From positions 1-45,468 of the forward strand of contig JBCCQH010000057.1 in NCBI GenBank assembly GCA_039024435.1: 45,468 nt of DNA, in the 5' to 3' direction. The position numbers and the translations under genes are program-made. This document shows positions 26,280 through 34,749 of the stretch, piece by piece. The notes beneath the pieces were generated by a model. The model did no database searches. It was not told the DNA's origin and was given only the letters and a program-made list of their open reading frames with translations. The stretch comes from JBCCQH01 sp039024435. Its GTDB lineage: Bacteria > Bacteroidota > Bacteroidia > J057 > JADKCL01. Position 1 is the first letter of the stretch. The number at the start of each line of letters is the position of its first letter.

Positions 26280-26645
26280 ATGTCCGATACCCCATCCGCC
26301 CCCGGCCCCCTCCAATCCGAATTCGATGCATACCGTACCCGCATGAATGCTCGCATTCTGGAAAGCGATTCCAAAGTTATCAAGCGCTTCTTCAACCTCG
26401 ATACCCACACTTACCGAGCCGGCGCCCTCGATAAAAAAACCAAGGAACTGCTGGGATTGTGCATCTCCCTCGGGATGCGCTGCAATAGCTGCGTGAAGTA
26501 CCATATCGGGGAGGCGCTCGCCGCCGGAGCAACCGAGCCCGAGCTGGTCGAAACCTTCGAAATCGCCCTGCTCGTTGGCGGATCTATCGTCATTCCCGAA
26601 TTGCGCTACGCCTACCAATACATGGATGAACTGCTCAAAAAGTAA
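26280..26645 (+). CDS. AhpD-like carboxymuconolactone decarboxylase family protein
   Basis: 121 residues, typical for the family. The active-site signature is GMRCNSCVKYHIGEALAAGA with Cys68, Cys71 and His75, as in AhpD-type alkylhydroperoxidase proteins, where the CxxC pair cycles between thiol and disulfide. LLGLCISLG before it and TFEIALLVGGSIVIPELRYA after it complete the all-helical fold. A peroxidase or thiol-redox role in the cytoplasm is plausible. It is a single gene with a MITE remnant about 65 bp upstream of the start. Confidence 0.9.
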   Translation: MSDTPSAPGPLQSEFDAYRTRMNARILESDSKVIKRFFNLDTHTYRAGALDKKTKELLGLCISLGMRCNSCVKYHIGEALAAGATEPELVETFEIALLVGGSIVIPELRYAYQYMDELLKK

Positions 26646-26781
26646 GCCTCGCAAAATCCATTTTGTCTCGGCTTGGCCGTTTTCCTAATTCGATTCAAAA
26701 GGATTCCTTGACCGATTTTTTTATATTTACTGTCAGATCAGCATTATTCGATTGTGCTCTAAGTCAAAATAAGCAACCAGT

Positions 26782-29700
26782 ATGAGAAAAAACGAAATAA
26801 CTAATCACCTGCTAGTGCGACTGCTTTTGCTAGTGTTCATGGTTGGAGGAGTCGGGTGGACTGCATCCGCCCAGTACTGTCTTCCAACCTACAATAGTCA
26901 GTGTTCTTCGGGAGACTACATTGATGTATTTGAGTTCAGCAACATCAACCAACAAGCCACGGGCTGTGGAGCTTTGAACGCCAATAACTACATCGATTAC
27001 TCCGCCACCATCATCGCCGACGTCATCGCGGGCAATAATTACATCGCAAAGTGCAAACCCGGCCCGACCTGGGGGCAGTATTTTGTGCTGTTGATCGACC
27101 TGAACAAAGACCAGGACTTTGACGATCCCGGCGAATTTTTCGATATCGGGTACGCCGACGGAGGCGACTCGATCTCCACCCCGATCAATATTCCCTGCGG
27201 CGTAACTGGCGATACCACCCGGATGCGTCTGATGTGCCGTTACTTCACTACTCCGCTGACCCAGGCCGATGTCTGCGCTACGGGTCTATCTTTTGGTGAG
27301 GTTGAGGACTACACCATCGTGATCGAGCGCCCCACGGTCAACGCCACGATCTCAGAGTTGCTCTCACCGGTGACCAGTTGCGGACTGGATTCCAATGAAA
27401 ATGTCACCGCTTGCGTCATCAACTGCGGGCTGGACACCATCACCACGGGAACAATTTGCTACACGCTCAATAATGGTACGCCCATCTGCGAACCCATCAG
27501 CGTGCCGATTGCACCGCTGGATACGCTTTGTTACACTTTTTCGGCTTCGATCAATCTTTCGGCCACTGGCGCCTACGATTTCGATGCCTACGTCACCGTT
27601 CCCGGCGACACCTTCCCCCAGGACGACTCGCTGATCGGGATCATCGTGGACAATATTCCGGTCATTACGACCCTACCTTACGTAGAGGACTTCGACAACA
27701 ACAATGGCGGTTGGATCACCGAAGGCAACCCCACTTCCTGGGAATGGGGCGCGCCGAACAATATCTTCATCAGTGGACCGGCTTCTTCCCCGAATGCCTG
27801 GGTCACGGGCCTGACCTCCCTGTACAACCCCGACGAAGTCTCCTTCCTGATCTCGCCTTGTTTCGACATGTCGAACCTCACGAACGATCCTTTCGTGGCC
27901 TTCTCCCACATCTACAACACCGACGGCTTCGGGGATGATGGCTGGCTCGAATTGACTACCGATGCCGGGGCCACTTGGAGCAAGGTAGGGACTGCATCTA
28001 CCGGCAACAACTGGTACAACGATATCAATACGAATACCTGGAACGGCAACTCTACGCCGAACTTCGGCCAGTGGCGCACGGCCGATCACCCGCTCACGGG
28101 CGCGGCCGGCTCGGGTGACGTCCGGGTCCGCTTTGTCATGGACGTGGATGCTTTCACGGAGTTTGAAGGATTCGGCGTGGACGACTTCGCCATCCGGGAT
28201 ACCATCTGGAACACCGGCGTGGTGGCCTTCGGTGATCCGAGCAACGGTTGCCTCCTCAGTGCCACCGAGCCGATTTCGGTCGATGTTACCAATTTCGGCA
28301 CCCACACCGTGACCAATCTTTCGGTCTGTATCGTGGTCGACGGCGCGGCGCCGGTCTGCGAGACCATCACGACACCGATTGCTCCGGGCGCGACCTTTAC
28401 CTACAACTTTACCGCAACGGCGGACTTGAGCACGCTCGGACCACACTCCCTGGTCTCCTATACCAGTTTTGCTCTGGACTCGATCACCGACAACGATACC
28501 ACCGCGATCCCAATCACGAACTTCCCGGTCGAAAACAACTTCCCCTTCCTGGAAACCTTTGATTCCGGTCCGACTTCCTGGATCAGCGACGGGGCTTTCG
28601 ACACCTGGGAACTGGGCACGCCGAACAAAACCGTCATTCAGGGAGCAGCTTCGGCACCGAACGCTTGGGTCACCGGTACCGTGGGCCCGCAACCCTACCA
28701 AAACGAATCCGATAACTGGGTCGAGAGTCCCTGCTTTGACATGACGAACATCCAGGCCCCCTGGGTCGCCGCCCAGGTTTGGTGGAACTCCGAATTCAGT
28801 TGGGACGGCGTCGTGCTGGAATATTCCACCGATGGCGGAAGCGTCTGGGCGGAAATCGGTACGGTCAATGATCCCATCAACTGGTACAATGACAGTACGG
28901 TCAACGGCCTGGTTGCCGCCGGTCTGAGCGGCAATGGCTGGTGCGGACGGATTTCGACCAACAACGGCTCGAACGGATACATCCAGGCCAGCCATGACAT
29001 CGGCTTCCTGGGCGGTCTGCCTTCGGTCCGATTCCGCTTCCACTTCGGTTCGGACTTCTCGGTGAACGACGATGGCTTTGCGTTTGACAACTTCGGCATC
29101 GGTGAACTACCGGTGGTCAACTTGGGGTCGGACACCATCGTGTGCGACTCGCTGGTCCTTTCGCCCACCCTCACGCCCGGACGGTTCCTCTGGTCCAACC
29201 AGGACACCACCCCGAGCATCACCATCGACTCGACGGCGCAGGTAATCCTGACCTACACGAACGACATCGGGCTGCAGGGCCGCGATACGATCAATGTTGA
29301 GGTCAATACAACGCCGCCGGTCAGCTTGGGTCCCGACCAAAATGTATGTGCCGGCGACACCCTCGTCCTGTCCCTCGACAGTACGGTGTATCCGCAATCC
29401 ACCTGGACCGGAAACGTGACTGGCCCCACCTTTGGGATTTCCACCTCCGGCACCTACGACGTTAGCGTGACCGACAGTGTGGGCTGTACCTCCACGGATA
29501 CCATCCTGGCGACCATTGTCCCGCTGCCCACGCCAAATCTGGGCGCGGATACGACCGTCTGTACCGGTGATAGCATCTGCCTGGATCCGGGTTGTCCGCC
29601 CACCCACACCTTTGTCTGGTCGAATGGGGCCACCGCACCGGTCATCTGCCCGACCATCGTCTCTGGCTACTGGGTCATCTGTACCGACAGCAATAACTGC

Positions 29701-30252
29701 TCGGCTTCGGACTCGATCATCCTGACCCCGGGTCCGGCCGCTCCGGCTGCCATTGGTGCATTTGACACCACCAGTTGCCCGACGATCTCCTTTACCGACA
29801 ACTCCACGGGTACGGTGAACAGTTGGAGCTGGGACTTCGGAGACAACAACACGTCGACGATGCAAAACCCGACCAACAACTACCAGATGGCGGGCAACGG
29901 CTCCTATACGGTGACCCTGATTGTCGACAATCAGTGTGGGACGGACACCACGACCTTCCAGGTGGACATCAACTGTATCGTGTCCATCGGCAGTGGCCTG
30001 GACAATCAACTTTACGTCTGGCCGAATCCGAACAATGGCTTGTTCCGCATTGAAACCGTGCTTTCCGGCAATGATCCGGTCAAGCTGGAAATCGTGGACC
30101 TGGCCGGCAAGGTCATCCACCAACGCAACTACGAATTTGCTTCCGGCAACTTCAACGAAGAGGTGAATCTGGGCGATGCCGCACAGGGCGTCTACTTTAT
30201 TCGCTTTGACGTGGGAGGCAAAGTGCAGATCGAAAAGATCGTCGTAGAGTAA
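26782..30252 (+). CDS. T9SS-exported multidomain protein with type A sorting domain
   Basis: 1156 residues with signal peptide (to ...WTASAQ). Order: an N-terminal domain ending in the GEVED motif (LSFGEVEDYTIVIE, ~residue 175); a CARDB-like strand domain (LDSNENVTACVINCGL); two MAM/choice-of-anchor-J-like domains, one starting LPYVEDFDNNNGGW and one FPFLETFDSGPTSW, each with an ISPCFDMS or ESPCFDMT motif and a DDFAI or DNFGI end; two Ig-like units (LGPDQNVCAGDTLVLSLD, LGADTTVCTGDSICLDPG); a PKD domain (SWSWDFGDNN); and a C-terminal type A sorting domain (LYVWPNPNNGLFRIE, LAGKVIHQRN, GVYFIRFDVGGKVQIEKIVV). The product is expected at the cell surface or released. PorX is encoded just downstream. 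Confidence 0.92.
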   Translation: MRKNEITNHLLVRLLLLVFMVGGVGWTASAQYCLPTYNSQCSSGDYIDVFEFSNINQQATGCGALNANNYIDYSATIIADVIAGNNYIAKCKPGPTWGQYFVLLIDLNKDQDFDDPGEFFDIGYADGGDSISTPINIPCGVTGDTTRMRLMCRYFTTPLTQADVCATGLSFGEVEDYTIVIERPTVNATISELLSPVTSCGLDSNENVTACVINCGLDTITTGTICYTLNNGTPICEPISVPIAPLDTLCYTFSASINLSATGAYDFDAYVTVPGDTFPQDDSLIGIIVDNIPVITTLPYVEDFDNNNGGWITEGNPTSWEWGAPNNIFISGPASSPNAWVTGLTSLYNPDEVSFLISPCFDMSNLTNDPFVAFSHIYNTDGFGDDGWLELTTDAGATWSKVGTASTGNNWYNDINTNTWNGNSTPNFGQWRTADHPLTGAAGSGDVRVRFVMDVDAFTEFEGFGVDDFAIRDTIWNTGVVAFGDPSNGCLLSATEPISVDVTNFGTHTVTNLSVCIVVDGAAPVCETITTPIAPGATFTYNFTATADLSTLGPHSLVSYTSFALDSITDNDTTAIPITNFPVENNFPFLETFDSGPTSWISDGAFDTWELGTPNKTVIQGAASAPNAWVTGTVGPQPYQNESDNWVESPCFDMTNIQAPWVAAQVWWNSEFSWDGVVLEYSTDGGSVWAEIGTVNDPINWYNDSTVNGLVAAGLSGNGWCGRISTNNGSNGYIQASHDIGFLGGLPSVRFRFHFGSDFSVNDDGFAFDNFGIGELPVVNLGSDTIVCDSLVLSPTLTPGRFLWSNQDTTPSITIDSTAQVILTYTNDIGLQGRDTINVEVNTTPPVSLGPDQNVCAGDTLVLSLDSTVYPQSTWTGNVTGPTFGISTSGTYDVSVTDSVGCTSTDTILATIVPLPTPNLGADTTVCTGDSICLDPGCPPTHTFVWSNGATAPVICPTIVSGYWVICTDSNNCSASDSIILTPGPAAPAAIGAFDTTSCPTISFTDNSTGTVNSWSWDFGDNNTSTMQNPTNNYQMAGNGSYTVTLIVDNQCGTDTTTFQVDINCIVSIGSGLDNQLYVWPNPNNGLFRIETVLSGNDPVKLEIVDLAGKVIHQRNYEFASGNFNEEVNLGDAAQGVYFIRFDVGGKVQIEKIVVE

Positions 30253-30665
30253 TCCCGCGGCGGACGCTACATGATGATCGGCCTGGTTCTGAGGAATCGG
30301 GCCGATCTCTTTTCCGGAGGGCCGGGATTTTTCGCGGCCCGATCTTAAATCACCATTTTCGGCCGTCCATCTGCGTGGTACGGGTCTTCCTGAGCGCATA
30401 CCCAGGGGGAAGCCTTCCCCCAAGCCGCACCGAACCCCAGCCCGGAAAAAAGTGGCTGCCTCCACACCGAATGCACTCCGGGCACAACACACAGCCGGCA
30501 TTCGCCGTAATGATTAGTTTACCACCAAATTCAATGCATGCAACACCCCTACGATTGATTTCTTATTCGCATCAATTTTGTAATTTCGGCTAATCCGCTG
30601 CCATCACCACTTTGCCGATCCAGCGGAATGCCATTTTCTCACTTTCCTTAGCATTGAATCACTTT
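30253..30665. other. Gap between T9SS cargo gene and porX
   Basis: 413 bp without a gene. The left part holds a possible terminator hairpin (30296-30343). The right part is AT-richer and should carry the porX promoter; TAATTTCG near 30585 resembles a Bacteroidota -7 box, but no matching -33 box at normal spacing is evident. Confidence 0.5.
30296..30343 (+). terminator. Possible terminator after T9SS cargo gene
   Basis: ATCGGGCCG pairs with CGGCCCGAT over a 30-nt loop. It is located 44 bases after the stop at 30252. There is no strong T-run, so this is tentative. Confidence 0.45.
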
Positions 30666-32231
30666 ATGGAGAACGCAAAAATACTCTGGGCAGACGACGA
30701 AATTGAATTGCTGAAACCCCACATCAAATTCCTGGAGTTGAAAGGCTTCCAGGTCGAATCGGTCAGCAATGGATTCGATGCCGTGGAACACATCAAAGAC
30801 GAGCAGTACGACATCGTCTTCCTCGACGAAAACATGCCGGGCATGAATGGCCTCGAAACCCTGGCGGAAATCAAGCAGGTTTCCCCAACCGTCCCCGTGG
30901 TCATGATCACCAAAAGCGAAGAAGAGCACATCATGGAAGAGGCCATCGGCTCGAAAATCGCCGATTACCTCATCAAACCGGTCAATCCCAGCCAGATTCT
31001 CCTGGCCTGCAAGCGCATCCTGCAAAATCGCCAGTTGGTCACGCAAAAGGTCAACAGTGGCTACCAGGCCGACTTCCGCAAGATCGGGATGCAGTTTTAC
31101 GAAGAAAATGACCACGAAGACTGGGTGGACATCTACAAGAAACTCAGCTCCTGGGAAAAGCAGATGGACGACAACTCCGACCAGAGCATGGCCGACGTCC
31201 TCATGAATCAGATCGACGAGGCCAACACGAATTTCTCCCGCCACGTGATGCAGAACTACCTGGACTGGGTGAATGACGACACCGATGACCGCCCGATGCT
31301 TTCGCCGGAAGTCATGTCGCGTACGGTGTTTCAGGACGTGAAGCAAGGCGACTACGAAAGCGTATTTTTCATCCTGGTGGACTGCATGCGGCACGACCAA
31401 TGGAAGGAACTCGAACCGCTGATCGCCCAGTACTACTACATCGAACAGGAACGGCATTACTATTCGATTTTGCCGACGGCCACCCAGTACTGCCGCAATT
31501 CTATCTTTGCCGGGATGTACCCACTGGACATCGCCAAGCGGTATCCGCGCTACTGGAAAAACGACAACGATGAAGGCGGAAAAAACCTTTTTGAGGAAGA
31601 TTTGCTGCGGGAACAAGTCTCACGCGCCCGCCTGAATGCCCGGTATTCCTACCACAAGATCCTGAACAACGACGCCGGGTTTGCCCTCAACGAAAACTAC
31701 AAAAACCTGCTCAACAACGATCTGAACGCCATCGTCTACAACTTCATCGACATGCTGTCCCATTCCCGCACCGAGGTGGACATCATTCGGGAACTTGCCC
31801 CGACGCCCGCCGCTTACCGGGCGGTCTCCCGCTCCTGGTTCGAGCACTCGCCCCTGCTGGACTTGCTCAAAAAACTCAGCCAGCACAAGGTCAAAGTGGT
31901 GATCACCAGCGACCACGGTACGGTCTACGTCAAGCGCCCTTCAAAAATTATCGGCGACCGCGAAACCACCACCAATCTGCGCTACAAGCAGGGCCGCAAC
32001 TTGAACTACCGGGACGAAAAGTACCTCTTCACGATCCGCCGTCCCGAGGACGGCCGACTGCCCAAGATGAATGTCAGCTCGACCTACGTCTTCACCAGCG
32101 AGGATTACTTTTTTGCCTACCCCAACAACTACAATTACTACGTCAAGTACTTCAAGGACACCTTCCAACACGGCGGTATCTCCATGCACGAAATGGTGGT
32201 CCCTCTGATTGATCTGGTTCCCAAGAGGTGA
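30666..32231 (+). CDS. porX: PorX: T9SS response regulator with PglZ domain
   Basis: 521 residues from the ATG at 30666 (MENAKILWADDE). Residues 1-120 are a receiver domain with Asp10/Asp11, phospho-acceptor Asp54 (IVFLDENMPGM), Thr82 and Lys104 all in place. The C-terminal part is a PglZ/alkaline-phosphatase-like domain: FFILVDCMRHDQW (Asp239), ILPTATQYCRNSIFAGMYP (Thr271 region) and VVITSDHGTVYVKRP. This combination is diagnostic of PorX, which with the sensor PorY controls T9SS genes, and whose PglZ domain binds zinc and cleaves oligonucleotides in characterised homologues. No PorY gene is in the window. The gene ends at a strong terminator shared with a convergent gene. Confidence 0.93.
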   Translation: MENAKILWADDEIELLKPHIKFLELKGFQVESVSNGFDAVEHIKDEQYDIVFLDENMPGMNGLETLAEIKQVSPTVPVVMITKSEEEHIMEEAIGSKIADYLIKPVNPSQILLACKRILQNRQLVTQKVNSGYQADFRKIGMQFYEENDHEDWVDIYKKLSSWEKQMDDNSDQSMADVLMNQIDEANTNFSRHVMQNYLDWVNDDTDDRPMLSPEVMSRTVFQDVKQGDYESVFFILVDCMRHDQWKELEPLIAQYYYIEQERHYYSILPTATQYCRNSIFAGMYPLDIAKRYPRYWKNDNDEGGKNLFEEDLLREQVSRARLNARYSYHKILNNDAGFALNENYKNLLNNDLNAIVYNFIDMLSHSRTEVDIIRELAPTPAAYRAVSRSWFEHSPLLDLLKKLSQHKVKVVITSDHGTVYVKRPSKIIGDRETTTNLRYKQGRNLNYRDEKYLFTIRRPEDGRLPKMNVSSTYVFTSEDYFFAYPNNYNYYVKYFKDTFQHGGISMHEMVVPLIDLVPKR

Positions 32232-32406
32232 GTTTTTGATTTCCCATGGGGCCACTGCGTGGCGGCTACTGACCGATGAGCTTTTGAAAGTAAGCGAAAT
32301 TCCAACTGGAAATTCTTCCGTTCATTGGGAGATCCTTGGGTCCCCAGAGTGTACGTTGGGGCTACGGAAAAAATCAATCTCGGAGGCGGTTTTTTGTGAT
32401 CGTAAG

Positions 32407-32453
32407 TTGCGCGTTAAGAACGCACTCATCAGAAATCAGGCCATCAGAAATGC
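32407..32453. repeat. Intergenic hairpin-GGAAATT repeat, copy 5
   Basis: Degenerate member: TTGCGCGTTAAGAACGCACTC followed by ATCAGAAATCAGGCCATCAG. Related short units (GGAAATTC, ATTGGGAGAT) lie 90-120 bp upstream. Confidence 0.4.
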
Positions 32454-32462
32454 CACCGCAAA

Positions 32463-32497
32463 AAAAATGGCGCGTCCTTTCGGGACGCGCCATTTTT
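32463..32497. terminator. Bidirectional terminator between porX and YceI gene
   Basis: AAAAATGGCGCGTCC pairs perfectly with GGACGCGCCATTTTT (15 bp) around a TTTCG loop, giving T-runs on both strands. It sits 231 bp after the porX stop and 18 bp after that of the convergent YceI-like gene. Confidence 0.88.
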
Positions 32498-32515
32498 ATT
32501 GCGGAGGCATTCCTC

Positions 32516-33085
32516 TTATTTTCCATTCATTTCCAACAAAACCATGATCGTGACATCGTCACCGATGCCGCCACCCATGTCCCCACCAAGGCCGAACTCG
32601 GAGCGCTTGATCACAAATTCGGTTTCGAACCCGGCCTTGTTGCCTTTGTCCATCTCCATTGCCCCTAAGAAGGTAAAAGGAACTTCCATCGACATGGTCT
32701 TGCCGCGCATGGTCATGTCGCCGGTGGCAACAAATTCATTTTCGCCTTTCTTCTCGATGGACTTCGAGGTGAAACTCCACTCCGGGTGGGTCTTGGCGTC
32801 GAAGAAATCGGGGCCTTGCAGGTGGCCGTCACGGCCTTTATTGCCGGTGTTAACGCTGGTGGCGTCGACGGTAGCATTGATGCTGGACTGACCGAGGTTG
32901 TCCGGCGTCCACTTGATCGCGACGTCAAACTTGTCAAACTTGCCGATCATCGGCGTGACGATGTGACGGACCTTGAAGGCGACGGTACTGTGTACCGGAT
33001 CAGAAGTCCAGCCCTGGGCCTGCAGCGAAGGGGCCACTACCGCCAGCAACAGGAGGGCAATCGTGAGTTGAATGAGCTTTTTCAT
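32516..33085 (-). CDS. YceI-family periplasmic lipid-binding protein
   Basis: 189 residues from the ATG at 33085, which opens a signal peptide (MKKLIQLTIALLLLAVVAPSLQA); a longer upstream extension of the frame is AT-rich and signal-less. The mature part matches the YceI lipocalin-like barrel: DPVHSTVAFKVRHIVTPMIG, INATVDATSVNTGNKGRDGH, DFFDAKTHPEWSFTS, GDMTMRGKTMSMEVPFTF and GFETEFVIKRSEFGLG. YceI proteins bind isoprenoid-type lipids in the periplasm in known cases. The terminal residues (IMVLLEMNGK) complete the barrel. Confidence 0.93.
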   Translation of the reverse strand: MKKLIQLTIALLLLAVVAPSLQAQGWTSDPVHSTVAFKVRHIVTPMIGKFDKFDVAIKWTPDNLGQSSINATVDATSVNTGNKGRDGHLQGPDFFDAKTHPEWSFTSKSIEKKGENEFVATGDMTMRGKTMSMEVPFTFLGAMEMDKGNKAGFETEFVIKRSEFGLGGDMGGGIGDDVTIMVLLEMNGK

Positions 33086-33378
33086 CTTTTTCGGAGTAAT
33101 TTTTCTTGTCTGAGTGATTGAACCGCACGGTGGCAGTTTCCCGAAGCCACTATGGGTTATAACAACAAATGTAACGACATCTAATTCCGATTGTTTGCTT
33201 CGGCCGCAATTTTTTTGCCAGCGTCGTTCGCGTGGGTGGATCACTTCCGCTTGGCCCTGCCCTTGCCGCATTGTTCGATGAATGGTGCGGGGTATATACC
33301 GGCCTGTGGATAATCGGACTGTTTCCGAACGATTCACCTGAGTAGCTTTGGTAAAAGGTTGCGACAAACCGATCCCCA

Positions 33379-34731
33379 ATGGCAAAAAAGACGAAAGCAA
33401 AACCTGGCGTATCCAAAAAGAAAATCTTTGTTCTCGACACCTCAGTCATCCTCTACGATCACAATGCGATCCGGAGCTTTGAAGAGCACGACGTCGTCAT
33501 CCCGATTACGGTCCTGGAAGAACTCGACCAATTCAAAAAGGGGAACGACATCATCAATTACGAAGCCCGGGAATTTATCCGCATCCTGGATCGGCTTTCC
33601 GGCGACCACCTCCTCTCCGAATGGATCCCCATCAACGGCAACAACAAGGGCGACTTCAAGGTCATGATGACCTCCAACAGCAACGTCGACGCGGAGGAAA
33701 TTTTTGGCGAACGCAAAGCCGATCACCGCATCCTCAACGCCGCGCTGGAATTGGCCCAGGAAAATCCCCAACGCAAGGTTATCCTCGTCAGCAAGGACAT
33801 CAACCTGCGCCTCAAAGCAAAGTCCCTCGATATTCTCGCCGAAGACTACGAGACCGGCAAAATTAAAAATCTGGAAAGCCTGAATCCGGGACTTTCCGTC
33901 GCCGAGGGACTCAGTCACGAGCTGATCGACGAAATCTACCGCACCGACGGAGTGGAGCCGGAGCGCCTGGGCATCGAAGATCCCGCTTCGAACCAATATT
34001 TTATCCTGCGCAACGGCAAAAATTCCGCCCTGGCCTATTACAATACCCAGTCGCGCCTCGTCCAGCAGGTGGACAAGCGCACCGCTTTTGGGATCACGCC
34101 CCGCAATGCCGAGCAGACCTTTGCCTTGCACGCGGTCCTGAACAATAATGTCAAACTCGTCACCCTTATGGGGGTGGCCGGCACCGGTAAAACCCTCCTC
34201 GCCCTGGCCGGAGCAATGGAACGCCGCCGCGAATACCGACAGATTTACCTGGCCCGACCGGTCGTGCCCCTGAGCAACAAAGACATCGGCTTCCTGCCCG
34301 GCGACATCCAAAGCAAGCTCGATCCCTACATGCAACCGCTCTGGGACAACCTCAAGTTCATCCAAAGCCAGTACAAGGAGGCTAGCCAAGAAAACAAGGT
34401 CATCCGCAACATGGTCGAACAGGAAAAGCTGATGATCACCCCCCTGGCCTATATCCGGGGGCGCAGTCTTTCGCGCATCATCTTCATCGTCGACGAAGCG
34501 CAAAACCTCACCCCCCACGAGGTCAAAACCATCATTACGCGGGCCGGACAAGGCACCAAAATCATCTTTACCGGCGACATCCGGCAGATCGATACGCCCT
34601 ACTTGGACTCGGAGAGCAACGGCTTGTCCTACCTGATCGCCCGCATCAAAGACCATCCCTTGGCCGCCCATGTCACCCTGCAGAAAGGCGAACGCTCCGA
34701 ACTGGCCAATCTCGCCAACGACTTGCTGTAG
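33379..34731 (+). CDS. PIN-PhoH family ATPase/ribonuclease
   Basis: 450 residues, no signal peptide. The N-terminal PIN nuclease domain (KIFVLDTSVILYDHNAI, VVIPITVLEELDQFKKGND, DHRILNAALELA, VILVSKDINLRLKA) retains its acidic residues. A PhoH-like P-loop domain follows: Walker A GVAGTGKTLLALAG (~residues 265-278), ARPVVPLSNKDIGFLPGD and Walker B IIFIVDEAQNLTPHEVK, then FTGDIRQIDTPYLD. PIN-PhoH proteins are unwinding ribonucleases in studied cases. The gene converges on the next, 18 bp apart. Confidence 0.93.
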   Translation: MAKKTKAKPGVSKKKIFVLDTSVILYDHNAIRSFEEHDVVIPITVLEELDQFKKGNDIINYEAREFIRILDRLSGDHLLSEWIPINGNNKGDFKVMMTSNSNVDAEEIFGERKADHRILNAALELAQENPQRKVILVSKDINLRLKAKSLDILAEDYETGKIKNLESLNPGLSVAEGLSHELIDEIYRTDGVEPERLGIEDPASNQYFILRNGKNSALAYYNTQSRLVQQVDKRTAFGITPRNAEQTFALHAVLNNNVKLVTLMGVAGTGKTLLALAGAMERRREYRQIYLARPVVPLSNKDIGFLPGDIQSKLDPYMQPLWDNLKFIQSQYKEASQENKVIRNMVEQEKLMITPLAYIRGRSLSRIIFIVDEAQNLTPHEVKTIITRAGQGTKIIFTGDIRQIDTPYLDSESNGLSYLIARIKDHPLAAHVTLQKGERSELANLANDLL

Positions 34732-34749
34732 GAGGCTACCCCGCGGTTT

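Noticed and set aside
27673..30501. Minus-strand frames of about 456 and 464 codons
   Set aside because: Shadows of the T9SS cargo gene, whose plus-strand translation has clear domains.
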